Assembly (NCBI GenBank): GCA_037445085.1
Contig: JBBILG010000026.1
Location: forward strand, 1-20,451
Length of the DNA: 20,451 bases
Direction of reading: 5' to 3'
Source: JBBILG01 sp037445085
GTDB lineage: Bacteria; Pseudomonadota; Gammaproteobacteria; Burkholderiales; Methylophilaceae
Positions within the stretch are counted from its first letter, which is position 1. Every line of letters begins with the position of its first letter. The translations under genes were made by a program, and so were the position numbers. The notes beneath the pieces are model-generated. The model saw nothing but the letters and a program-made list of their open reading frames with translations, was not told where the DNA came from and ran no database searches. Shown here piece by piece: positions 6,659 to 14,194 of the stretch.

Positions 6659-8551
6659 ATGAACGCCAGCGGCCAGACCCGGACGACGATGCCCGCAACG
6701 GACAAGGGTATGCAGGGCTATGCCAGCTTGCTGGAAGAACTGCTCAACCTCCAGGACGAGCTCAAGGCCCAGGAAAGCGAGGCGGCTGACAGCCTGCGCC
6801 TGGTCGAGCAGCGCCACCGCGCCAGCGCCATCAATCTCGTCCACTACCTGGGACTGCGCCGGCGGGACGTGCGCCCCCTGCAGGAACGTCTGGCCGGGCT
6901 GGGCCTGTCCTCGCTGGGCCGGGCCGAATCTCACGTGCTTGGCAACCTGCAGGCGATCACCAGTCTGCTGGGGCATGTCGTCGGCACTTCCTCGCCGCCG
7001 GCCGCCCAGCCGCCGGTGGCGGACCGGCTGGCCGGCCTCGCCCTGCTGGAGGCCAATACGCGCGACCTGCTCGGCAAGTCTCCGGCCCAGCGGCGCGGCC
7101 GCATCATGGTCACGCTGCCGGGCGCGGCCGCCGAGGATTACTCCCTGCTCAAGCAGATGCTGATGCAAGGCATGGACTGCGCGCGCATCAACTGCGCCCA
7201 CGACGACCAGGCGGTATGGGTGCGGCTGATCGAGAAAGTCCGCCAGGCGGAGCGGGAGACCGGACGCTCCTGCCGCATCCTCATGGATATCGCCGGCCCC
7301 AAGCTGCGTACCGGCGCCATCGCGCCCGGGCCGGCCGTGCTCAAGTGGCGGCCGCGCCGTGATGCCCATGGCAAGGTGGTCGCCCCGGCACGCGTCTGGC
7401 TGTACCCGGAAGCCAGTACGGGCGCCTGTCCGGCGCCGGCCGATGCCTGCGTGCCGGTGCGGGGCGACTGGCTCTCCCGGGTCGATGTCAGCGACTGCAT
7501 CGAGTTCACCGATGCGCGCGGTGCGCTGCGCAGCCTGCAGCTGGTGCGGCAGGTGGGCGATGGCTACTGGGCGGAGTCGCGCCATACCACCTATTTGCAG
7601 GCGGGGCTGGAGCTTTATCTGCTGCGCCGGCCGGCTTCCGGCCATCCCCGGCGCGTCGGCACGCCGGGAGCGGTCGGCACCCTGCCGCCCACCCCGCAGA
7701 CGTTGCGGCTGCAACGGGGCGATCAGTTGCTGCTGACATGTGACCAGGCGCCGGGCCGCCCGGCCGAATGCGACGAAAACGGCCGGCTGCTGCGTGCCGC
7801 GAGCATTCCCTGCACACTGCCGGAAGTTTTTGCCTGGGTGAGGCCGGGTGAACGCATCATGTTCGACGATGGCCGCATCGGCGGGGTCATCCGCCAGATC
7901 AGCCGCGATGTCCTGCTGGTGGAGATCACCCAGGCGCGCGACGACGGCGAGAAGCTGCTGGCCGACAAGGGGATCAACCTGCCCGACAGCCACCTGCAAC
8001 TCCCCGGCCTGGCCCCGCAGGACATCGAGGACCTGCGGTTCATCGTATGCCATGCCGACATGGTCGGCCTGTCCTTCGTTCGCTCCCCCGCCGATGTCGA
8101 ACTGCTGCAGCAGCATCTCGGCCGCCTCGATTCCGGCCATCTGGGCGTGGTGATCAAGATCGAGACGCGCGCCGCCTTCGAATGCCTGCCGCAGCTGCTG
8201 CTCACCCTGTTGCGTTCACCCACGGTAGGCGTCATGATTGCGCGCGGGGATCTCGCCGTGGAATGCGGCTACGAGCGTCTGGCCGAGTTGCAGGAAGAAA
8301 TCATGTGGCTGGCCGAGGCCGCCCACCTGCCGGTGATCTGGGCCACCCAGGTGCTGGAGGGGCTGGCGCGCAACGGCAAGCCCTCTCGCGCCGAAATCAG
8401 TGATGCTGCCATGGGCGAGCGCGCCGAGTGTGTGATGCTCAACAAAGGGCCGCACATCGTGGAGGCGATTCAGACGCTGGATGACATCCTGCGACGCATG
8501 CAGGGCCATCAGCAGAAAAAGAGCGCGCTGCTGCGGCGGCTGCACTGGTAG
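6659..8551 (+). CDS. Pyruvate-kinase-like protein, atypical architecture
   Basis: 630 residues from ATG 6659, preceded by GAGGAG. Residues 1-145 are a mostly helical extension without a recognised domain. The kinase barrel then begins (RGRIMVTL, 147-154; CARINCAH, 174-181; DIAGPKLRTG, 210-219). About 210 residues stand where the B domain is usually about 100. The barrel resumes with KGINLPDSHLQLPGL (437-451), VIKIETR (K500, E502), IARGDLAVE (D531) and WATQVLEGLARNGKPSRAE (T563). So the catalytic Lys, metal-binding Glu/Asp and Thr are kept. The regulatory C-terminal domain of ordinary pyruvate kinase is missing: only about 20 residues follow the barrel, and the usual SGETA segment reads NKGPH. 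A Pho box precedes it and glgP follows after 53 bases. Whether it makes pyruvate and ATP from PEP, or does something related, cannot be told from sequence. Confidence 0.75.
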   Translation: MNASGQTRTTMPATDKGMQGYASLLEELLNLQDELKAQESEAADSLRLVEQRHRASAINLVHYLGLRRRDVRPLQERLAGLGLSSLGRAESHVLGNLQAITSLLGHVVGTSSPPAAQPPVADRLAGLALLEANTRDLLGKSPAQRRGRIMVTLPGAAAEDYSLLKQMLMQGMDCARINCAHDDQAVWVRLIEKVRQAERETGRSCRILMDIAGPKLRTGAIAPGPAVLKWRPRRDAHGKVVAPARVWLYPEASTGACPAPADACVPVRGDWLSRVDVSDCIEFTDARGALRSLQLVRQVGDGYWAESRHTTYLQAGLELYLLRRPASGHPRRVGTPGAVGTLPPTPQTLRLQRGDQLLLTCDQAPGRPAECDENGRLLRAASIPCTLPEVFAWVRPGERIMFDDGRIGGVIRQISRDVLLVEITQARDDGEKLLADKGINLPDSHLQLPGLAPQDIEDLRFIVCHADMVGLSFVRSPADVELLQQHLGRLDSGHLGVVIKIETRAAFECLPQLLLTLLRSPTVGVMIARGDLAVECGYERLAELQEEIMWLAEAAHLPVIWATQVLEGLARNGKPSRAEISDAAMGERAECVMLNKGPHIVEAIQTLDDILRRMQGHQQKKSALLRRLHW

Positions 8552-8604
8552 CCAGGAATCCCTGGGCGCGCTCGTCACACCGGCCATGTTCATACGGAGT
8601 TTCC

Positions 8605-10299
8605 ATGCTGCACGAATTCACCAACAGCCAGCGCATCGCCTATTTCTCCATGGAAATCGCGCTGGCACACGACATTCCCACCTATGCCGGCGGTCTCGGC
8701 GTGCTGGCCGGGGATACCCTGCGTTCGGCGGCGGATCTGGCACTGCCCATGGTGGGGGTGACGCTGGCCAGCCGCGCCGGCTATTTCGAGCAGAAGATCG
8801 ACAGCCTCGGCCGCCAGCTCGAGCTGCCGCAGATGTGGGAGCCGGCCGCTCACGCGCCGCCGGCACCGGCCAAGGTGGCGGTGCAGATCGAGCGCCGCAC
8901 GGTATGGGTGGGTGCCTGGCTGTACCGCATCAACGGCCTGTTCGGTGCGCAGGTGCCGGTGCTGTTGCTGGACACCGACCTGCCGGAAAACAGCGTGGAA
9001 GACCGCGAGATCACGCATTTCCTCTACGGCAAGGATGCCGCCTACCGCCTCAAGCAGGAAGTCGTGCTGGGTGTCGGCGGCGTGCGCATGCTGCAGGCGC
9101 TCGGTTTCCGCATCCGCAGGCACCACCTCAACGAGGGGCATTCCGCCCTGCTGGCGATGGAGCTGCTCAACCGTCACGCCTACCAGAAGCGCGACCTGCG
9201 TCCGGGAGATTCGCCCTATGCCATTCCCCTAGTGCGCTCGCAGTGCATCTTCACCACCCATACCCCGGTGGAGGCCGGCCAGGACCAGTTCGATTACGCC
9301 ATGGTGGAGCGTATCGCCGACGGCAGCTTCATGGAGATGCGCGAGGTGCGCAAGCTGGCCGGCGAGGACCGGCTCAACATGACGCGGCTCGCGCTCAACC
9401 TGTCCGATTACGTCAACGGCGTGGCCAAGCGGCATGCCGAGGTGTCGCAGCGCATGTTCCCAGGCTACGACATGCATGCCATCACCAACGGCGTGCATCC
9501 GCACACCTGGACCAGCGAGTTTTTTTCCGCGCTGTACGACAACACGATTCCGGGCTGGCGGCACGAGCCGGAACAACTGGTGCGCATCGACCAGGTGCCG
9601 GACCAGGCGATCTGGGATGCCCACCAGAACGCGCAGCAGCGCCTGCTGGAACGGGTACGCACGGCCACCGGCCAGCAGCTCGACCCCAGCCAGCCCATCA
9701 TCGGCTTCGCCCGCCGCATGACCGCCTACAAGCGCCCCGACCTGCTGTTCAGCGATCCGGGGCGGCTGTGTGGCATCGCCCGCAAGCAGCCGTTCCAGCT
9801 GGTGCTGGCCGGCAAGGCACATCCCAACGATGCGGGCGGCAAGCATCTCATCGAGCAGCTGCACCGCTACATCCGCGAGCTCGCCGATGACATCACCATC
9901 GTCTACCTGCCAAGCTACGACATGCGCCTGGCGCTGGACATGGTGGCCGGCGTGGATGTCTGGCTCAACACGCCGCTGCGTCCGCTGGAGGCTTCCGGCA
10001 CCAGCGGCATGAAGGCCGCCTTCAACGGCGTGCCCAGCCTCTCCATGCTGGACGGCTGGTGGCTGGAAGGCTGCATCGAGGGCGTCACCGGCTGGGCGGT
10101 CGGCACCACGCTCGCCGGCGATGTCGGCGATGACGCGCGCGATCTCTACCACAAGCTGGAAAGCCAGGTACTGCCGCTCTACTACGGCGACCGCGCTGGC
10201 TGGATCCGGGTGATGAAGGGTGCCATCGGCCGCAACGCCTCGATATTCAACAGCCATCGCATGATCCGCCGCTACGCCTCCGAGGCCTACATGCTGTAA
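8605..10299 (+). CDS. glgP: Alpha-glucan (glycogen/maltodextrin) phosphorylase, short GT35 type
   Basis: Releases glucose-1-phosphate from alpha-1,4-glucan with inorganic phosphate, using pyridoxal phosphate. It has 564 residues, the compact bacterial form rather than the 800-residue E. coli type. It starts with IAYFSMEIALAHDIPTYAGGLGVLAGD, typical of this subfamily. HLNEGHSA (174-181) and the cofactor loop EASGTSGMKAAFNG are present, with the pyridoxal-phosphate Lys at residue 470. GGAG at 8596-8599 precedes the ATG. It is probably co-transcribed with the pyruvate-kinase-like gene. A phosphate-consuming phosphorylase behind a Pho box makes sense as a way to draw phosphorylated sugar from glycogen without spending ATP. 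Confidence 0.93.
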   Translation: MLHEFTNSQRIAYFSMEIALAHDIPTYAGGLGVLAGDTLRSAADLALPMVGVTLASRAGYFEQKIDSLGRQLELPQMWEPAAHAPPAPAKVAVQIERRTVWVGAWLYRINGLFGAQVPVLLLDTDLPENSVEDREITHFLYGKDAAYRLKQEVVLGVGGVRMLQALGFRIRRHHLNEGHSALLAMELLNRHAYQKRDLRPGDSPYAIPLVRSQCIFTTHTPVEAGQDQFDYAMVERIADGSFMEMREVRKLAGEDRLNMTRLALNLSDYVNGVAKRHAEVSQRMFPGYDMHAITNGVHPHTWTSEFFSALYDNTIPGWRHEPEQLVRIDQVPDQAIWDAHQNAQQRLLERVRTATGQQLDPSQPIIGFARRMTAYKRPDLLFSDPGRLCGIARKQPFQLVLAGKAHPNDAGGKHLIEQLHRYIRELADDITIVYLPSYDMRLALDMVAGVDVWLNTPLRPLEASGTSGMKAAFNGVPSLSMLDGWWLEGCIEGVTGWAVGTTLAGDVGDDARDLYHKLESQVLPLYYGDRAGWIRVMKGAIGRNASIFNSHRMIRRYASEAYML

Positions 10300-10339
10300 C
10301 CCGCCGCTGCCGCTGCAGCGCTGGTTGCGGTTTCGTGGC

Positions 10340-10373
10340 ATTTCATCGAACCGTCACACGGCGCGGCTAGTAT
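10340..10373 (+). promoter_or_regulatory. Pho box and -10 for the second glycosyltransferase
   Basis: ATTTCAT-CGAA-CCGTCAC at 10340-10357 fits the PhoB 7-4-7 pattern; the second half differs from CTGTCAC only at base 2. Exactly ten bases later is TAGTAT (10368-10373), a 4-of-6 -10. The GTG start lies 27 bases further on, behind GAGG (10390-10393). Confidence 0.65.
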
Positions 10374-10400
10374 GGCCGCAGTCATCATTGAGGCTATTCC

Positions 10401-11558
10401 GTGAACGTCCTGTTCGTTTCCGACGTCTATTTCCCGCGCATCAACGGCGTTTCCACTTCCATCCGCACCCTGCGTCAGCAGCTTGCCGCGATGGGGCACG
10501 GCGTGCATCTGATCGCCCCCGATTATTACGCACCCAGCGATGATGAGAGCTGGATCCTGCGTGTGCCCGCCCGCCAGTTGTTCTTCGATCCGGAAGACCG
10601 CCTGCTGCATGGCCGGCGCGCCTTTGCCCAGGCCATCGCCGCGCTGCCGGCGGACATCGACCTGGTGCATGTGCATACCCCGTTCGCCGCGCATTATCTG
10701 GGCCTGCGTCTGGCCAGGTGGCTGAACGCGCCCTGCGTGGAGACCTACCACACCTTCTTCGAGGACTACATGCACCACTACCTGCCGCTGCTGCCCAGGC
10801 CGGCGTTGCGCCTGCTCGCCCGCCGGCTGTCGCGCCGGCAGTGCAATGCGGTGGATGCAGTGATCGCGCCGTCGCAGCCCATGCTGGACGTGTTGCACCG
10901 CTACGGCGTGACCGCGCGCGCGGCGGTGATCCCTACCGGGCTGGACGCCTACAGTTTCGCGCCTGGTGACGGGGCGGGGTTCCGTCGCCGCTACGGCATC
11001 GCCCCGGAGCGGGAGGTGCTGCTCTATGTCGGCCGTGTGGCGCACGAGAAGAATATCGGCTTCCTGTTGCGCATGCTGGCGGAATTGCGCCTGCACCGCC
11101 CCGGCGTGCTGCTGCTCGTTGCCGGCGAGGGGCCTGCGCTGCAAAGCCTGCGTGACGAGGTGGAGCGCCTGGGGCTTGCGCGCAGCGTGCTGTTCATCGG
11201 CTACCTGGACCGCCGCACCGAGCTCAACGACTGCTACCGGGCGGCCGACGTGTTTGTGTTCTCCTCACTGACGGAAACCCAGGGGCTGGTGCTGCTGGAA
11301 GCGATGGCGCAGGGCGTGCCGGTGGTGGCCATCGCCGAGCTGGGCACCCGTTCCCTCCTGCGCGAAGGGGCCGGCGCGCTTGTCGCGCCGCACGACCCCT
11401 ACGCCTTCGCCGCGCGGGTGCGCGGCCTGCTCGGCGCGCGCCATGCGCGGCTGGCGCTGAGCGAGGCGGCACGTGCCCATGCCGCGGAGTGGTCGGCCGC
11501 CGGCATGGCGCAGCGCATGCTGGCGTTCTACCGGGACATCCTCGCCGACCGGGGATGA
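10401..11558 (+). CDS. GT4-family glycosyltransferase, diacylglycerol-glucosyltransferase-like
   Basis: 385 residues from a GTG with GAGG seven bases upstream. GT-B fold: N-terminal VSDVYFPRINGVSTSIRTL (6-24), VHTPFAAHYLGLRLA (91-105), ETYHTFFEDYMHHYLPLLP (114-132), LLYVGRVAHEKNIGFLL (207-223) and the E-x7-E motif ETQGLVLLE (E292, E300). The TYHT-x-x-EDY-x-HY block is what I associate with the 1,2-diacylglycerol 3-glucosyltransferases (alMGS group), which are peripheral membrane enzymes with basic surfaces. The Arg-rich stretch at 136-147 agrees. It has its own Pho-box promoter, so it is probably a second glycolipid enzyme of the phosphate-starvation response. Its position behind glgP would also allow a role in glucan metabolism. 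Confidence 0.83.
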   Translation: MNVLFVSDVYFPRINGVSTSIRTLRQQLAAMGHGVHLIAPDYYAPSDDESWILRVPARQLFFDPEDRLLHGRRAFAQAIAALPADIDLVHVHTPFAAHYLGLRLARWLNAPCVETYHTFFEDYMHHYLPLLPRPALRLLARRLSRRQCNAVDAVIAPSQPMLDVLHRYGVTARAAVIPTGLDAYSFAPGDGAGFRRRYGIAPEREVLLYVGRVAHEKNIGFLLRMLAELRLHRPGVLLLVAGEGPALQSLRDEVERLGLARSVLFIGYLDRRTELNDCYRAADVFVFSSLTETQGLVLLEAMAQGVPVVAIAELGTRSLLREGAGALVAPHDPYAFAARVRGLLGARHARLALSEAARAHAAEWSAAGMAQRMLAFYRDILADRG

Positions 11559-11639
11559 CAGGCGGCCTCGACGTTGTCCTCGTGCCCGGGGGCAGGGATC
11601 GGAATCCGGCGCGGTCGCTGCATGCCAGGTGCACTCCCG

Positions 11640-11693
11640 CTGCAAAAAATTAACGGAAATGTCATACAAAGTGAGTTCGCTTTGCAGTAGATT
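11640..11693 (+). promoter_or_regulatory. Structured promoter region of the small orphan gene
   Basis: The otherwise GC-rich DNA turns AT-rich here. CTGCAAA (11640-11646) and TTTGCAG (11681-11687) form a perfect inverted repeat, with CAAAG/CTTTG (11667-11671/11680-11684) nested on the right. TAGATT at 11688-11693 is a possible -10. ATGTCAT at 11659-11665 looks like one Pho half-site, but its partner does not match and the spacing to the -10 is off by one, so I do not call a Pho box. Confidence 0.35.
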
Positions 11694-11726
11694 TACAAGT
11701 CATTTCAGTTGAAGGGTATTCAAACC

Positions 11727-12062
11727 ATGAAATCTGGCAAGCCGGACTACATCGAACTGGTGCGCAAGCTGAGCGCAGAGGAACAGGAGCGGCTGCTGTC
11801 GCGCATGACGGGCAAGTTGCCGCGCCGGCTGGAAAAGGACAAGCTCACGCGCGAGGATGCCATGGCCATCCAGATGGAGCTGGAGGACGAGCAACTGGAA
11901 GAATGGCGCTCGCGCATGCGTGCGCTCAATGCCAAGGCCGGCGAGCCCGCCAAGGCCAAGGCCAAACCGGCCGACAAGCCGCGTGCGGAGGAGGCCAAGG
12001 CCGGGCCCGCCGAGGCCAAGGCGGCCGTTAAGTCGGCCAGGAGCAAAACAACCGCGGACTGA
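11727..12062 (+). CDS. Small charged hypothetical protein
   Basis: 111 residues from ATG 11727; an in-frame TTG lies six codons earlier, but GAAGGG at 11711-11716 suits the ATG. I do not recognise the family. The first 70 residues are strongly charged and predicted helical (YIELVRKLSAEEQERLLSRM, then DEQLEEWRSRMRALNAKA). The rest is a Lys/Ala/Glu/Pro-rich low-complexity tail ending KSARSKTTAD. There is no signal peptide or membrane segment. Codon use, the ribosome-binding site, AT-rich upstream DNA and a strong terminator behind it all support a real, monocistronic gene. It lies convergent to pstB. A role as a small nucleic-acid- or protein-binding factor is possible but unsupported. Confidence 0.62.
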   Translation: MKSGKPDYIELVRKLSAEEQERLLSRMTGKLPRRLEKDKLTREDAMAIQMELEDEQLEEWRSRMRALNAKAGEPAKAKAKPADKPRAEEAKAGPAEAKAAVKSARSKTTAD

Positions 12063-12092
12063 TCCTTTGCCGCGGACGGCGGCAGGCATGAA

Positions 12093-12135
12093 AGCACCCG
12101 GCACCGTGCATCGCGGTGCCGGGTGTTGCGTTTTT
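12093..12135 (+). terminator. Rho-independent terminator after the small orphan gene
   Basis: Stem CACCCGGCACCG (12095-12106) pairs perfectly with CGGTGCCGGGTG (12114-12125) around a 7-base loop and can extend by two weaker pairs. TTTTT follows at 12131-12135. It lies between convergent genes. On the minus strand the tail is only GCTTTC, so termination of the pst operon here is less certain. Confidence 0.8.
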
Positions 12136-12148
12136 GGTGAAACAGGTA

Positions 12149-12970
12149 CTAGCCGAACTTGCCGGTGATGTAGTCCTCGGTTTCCTTGCGCGAGGGCTTG
12201 GTGAACATGGTGTCGGTGTCGTCGAACTCGATCAGCTCGCCGAGATACATGTAGGCGGTGAAGTCGGAGATGCGCGCCGCCTGCTGCATGTTGTGGGTGA
12301 CGATGAGGATGGTGACCTTTTCCTTCAGTTCCGACATCAGTTCCTCGATGCTGGCAGTGGCGATGGGGTCCAGGGCCGAGGTCGGCTCGTCGAACAGCAT
12401 GATCTCCGGGTCGGTGGCCAGCGCGCGGGCGATGCACAGGCGCTGCTGCTGGCCGCCGGAGAGATTGAAGGCGACCTCGTTGAGGCGATCCTTCACCTCG
12501 TCCCAGATGGCGGCGTCGCGCAGCGCCTCCTCCACCTTGTTGTCAATCGTCCGCTTGTTTCTCTCGCCGCGCACGCGCAGGCCGTAGGCGACGTTCTCGT
12601 AGATGGACTTGGGGAAGGGGTTGGGTTTCTGGAACACCATGCTGATGCGCATGCGCACTTCGATCGGGTCCACCGTGGGTTCCAGGATGTTGGTGTTGTC
12701 CGGATGCATGACGATCCTGCCCTCGTAACGGTTGCCGGGGTAGAGGTCGTGCATGCGGTTGAAGCAGCGCAGGAAGGTCGATTTGCCGCAGCCGGAGGGG
12801 CCGATGAGGGCGGTGATCCTTTTGTCGTAGACCGGCAGGGTGATGTTCTTCAGCGCCATGTGGCCGCCGTTGTAGTAAAAGCTGAGATCGCGCGCCTCGG
12901 CCTTGATCGCGTGGTGGTGGGCTTGCATGGTCGTCATGTCCCGGTTGAGTGTGAGTTGTAATCCGTCCAT
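12149..12970 (-). CDS. pstB: Phosphate ABC transporter ATP-binding protein
   Basis: Cytoplasmic ATPase that drives the Pst phosphate importer. It has 273 residues from ATG 12970; in-frame ATGs at 12937 and 12928 would give 262 and 259 and fit the family length as well. Walker A GPSGCGKST, the Q-loop VFQKPNPFP, signature LSGGQQQR, Walker B IMLFDEPTSALD and the H-loop THNMQQAARISD are all intact. The MFQKP-type Q-loop and the NPFPKSIYENVAYG segment are diagnostic for PstB. It starts 16 bases after the pstA stop and is the last pst gene. No phoU follows, although phoU often does in pst operons. Confidence 0.98.
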   Translation of the reverse strand: MDGLQLTLNRDMTTMQAHHHAIKAEARDLSFYYNGGHMALKNITLPVYDKRITALIGPSGCGKSTFLRCFNRMHDLYPGNRYEGRIVMHPDNTNILEPTVDPIEVRMRISMVFQKPNPFPKSIYENVAYGLRVRGERNKRTIDNKVEEALRDAAIWDEVKDRLNEVAFNLSGGQQQRLCIARALATDPEIMLFDEPTSALDPIATASIEELMSELKEKVTILIVTHNMQQAARISDFTAYMYLGELIEFDDTDTMFTKPSRKETEDYITGKFG

Positions 12971-12986
12971 TCCGCAACTGCCGGCA

Positions 12987-13928
12987 TCACCACTGGATGT
13001 GCCTGCGGATGCGGTAGCGCAGCCAGATGGCCAGGCCGTTCATCAGCAGCGTGGCCACGATGATCACCACACCGGCAGCGGCCGCATTGGCATGGAAATC
13101 GGGATTCGGGCGCGATAGCCAGTTGAACATCTGGATGGGCAGCACGGTGAAGCTGGAGAACAGCCAATCGAAATTGAAATAGGGCGGGGCCTCCTGCAGC
13201 GGGGTGGGCGGCAGGAAGGCAATGAAAGTGAGTGCGCCGATGGTGATGACCGGGGCGGTCTCGCCGATGGCGCGGGCCATGCCGATGATGACGCCGGTGA
13301 GGATGCCGCCGAAGGAGTAGCGCAGGATGTGGTCGGAGACCACCTGCCACTTGGTGGCTCCGACGGCATAGGCTGCCTCGCGGATGCTGACCGGGATGGA
13401 GCGGATGGCTTCGCGCGTGGCAACGATGACCACCGGCAGGATCAGCAGCGCCAGGGTGAGACCGGCCGAGAGAATGCTCTGGCCGAAGTCCAGCATGTAG
13501 ACGAACAGGCCCAGTGCCAACAGGCCGTAGACGATGGAAGGCACGCCGGCCAGGTTGGTGACGTTGACTTCGATCATGTTGCTCAGCCAGTTTTTCGGCG
13601 CATATTCTTCCAGGTAGATGCCCGCGGAGACCCCCAGCGGCACGGCAGTGACCACGGTGACCAGCATGACCAACATGGTGCCCACCCAGGCGGAGAGGAT
13701 GCCGGCTTCTTCGGCCCGCCGCGAGGGGAAGCTGGTGAAGAATTCGCTGGTGAAGCGCGGGTAGCCGTCGATCACCAGGTTGACGAACAAGAACAGCAAT
13801 GTCAGGACGCCTATCATCATGCACAGCAGGCCGATGATGGAGAAGATGTAGTCGTTCAGCCGGTGGCGGCGGATCATGCTCCGCACTTCGTCGAGATTGT
13901 CCAGCACGGTGGCTTTTGGTGCGTTCAT
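12987..13928 (-). CDS. pstA: Phosphate ABC transporter permease PstA
   Basis: Inner-membrane permease subunit that pairs with PstC; 313 residues against about 296 in E. coli. About six hydrophobic helices are visible, the first at roughly 30-53. The cytoplasmic coupling loop EAAYAVGATKWQVVSDHILRY and IIGMARAIGETAP contact PstB. The start ATG at 13928 has a modest AGG about ten bases upstream. It is separated from pstC by an unusual 266-base gap. Confidence 0.97.
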   Translation of the reverse strand: MNAPKATVLDNLDEVRSMIRRHRLNDYIFSIIGLLCMMIGVLTLLFLFVNLVIDGYPRFTSEFFTSFPSRRAEEAGILSAWVGTMLVMLVTVVTAVPLGVSAGIYLEEYAPKNWLSNMIEVNVTNLAGVPSIVYGLLALGLFVYMLDFGQSILSAGLTLALLILPVVIVATREAIRSIPVSIREAAYAVGATKWQVVSDHILRYSFGGILTGVIIGMARAIGETAPVITIGALTFIAFLPPTPLQEAPPYFNFDWLFSSFTVLPIQMFNWLSRPNPDFHANAAAAGVVIIVATLLMNGLAIWLRYRIRRHIQW

Positions 13929-14194
13929 GGTTCAGAGCCTATTTCAGCAGGTTTCATCCATCGCGCCGGTTGCCTGCTGGATGCAGAGCACGGCGCGGAT
14001 TGCGTGGTGTGATCGTTCTTCATGGGCAGGCCGCCACCGCAATGCGCCCGCAGGCAGGCGGCCCTTCGGAGTTGCATCCAGGGCAGCAGCGCCTGCCGCG
14101 TTGCGAAGCCTGCGCGTGGATGATCCCGCGCGGCACCCCGTCTCCGTCCGCGCCCTGATGCAACGCGGCGGATAAGCCCTGCCGAAACAGACAC
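13929..14194. other. Gene-free, palindrome-rich gap inside the pst operon
   Basis: This spacer between pstC and pstA holds no credible gene. Short frames exist on both strands, but they run into neighbours and show no family features. GCCGCGTTGC (14095-14104) and GCAACGCGGC (14160-14169) are perfect inverted repeats, and GTTGCATC (14071-14078) pairs with GATGCAAC (14157-14164). Several GC-rich short palindromes lie between. It may fold in the transcript or be a relic of an inserted or lost sequence. Confidence 0.5.

Noticed and set aside
11659..11676. Pho box before the orphan small gene
   Set aside because: Only one half-site (ATGTCAT) matches; the other half (AGTGAGT) does not, and the distance to the nearest -10 is 11 rather than 10.
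12116..12961. Plus-strand open frame of 281 codons over pstB
   Set aside because: Antisense to an intact PstB with all ABC motifs; it also begins inside the terminator stem of the orphan gene.
13925..14194. 89-codon minus-strand frame in the pstC-pstA gap
   Set aside because: Arg/Ala-rich translation, no Shine-Dalgarno sequence, no family features; it runs into the pstA start region.
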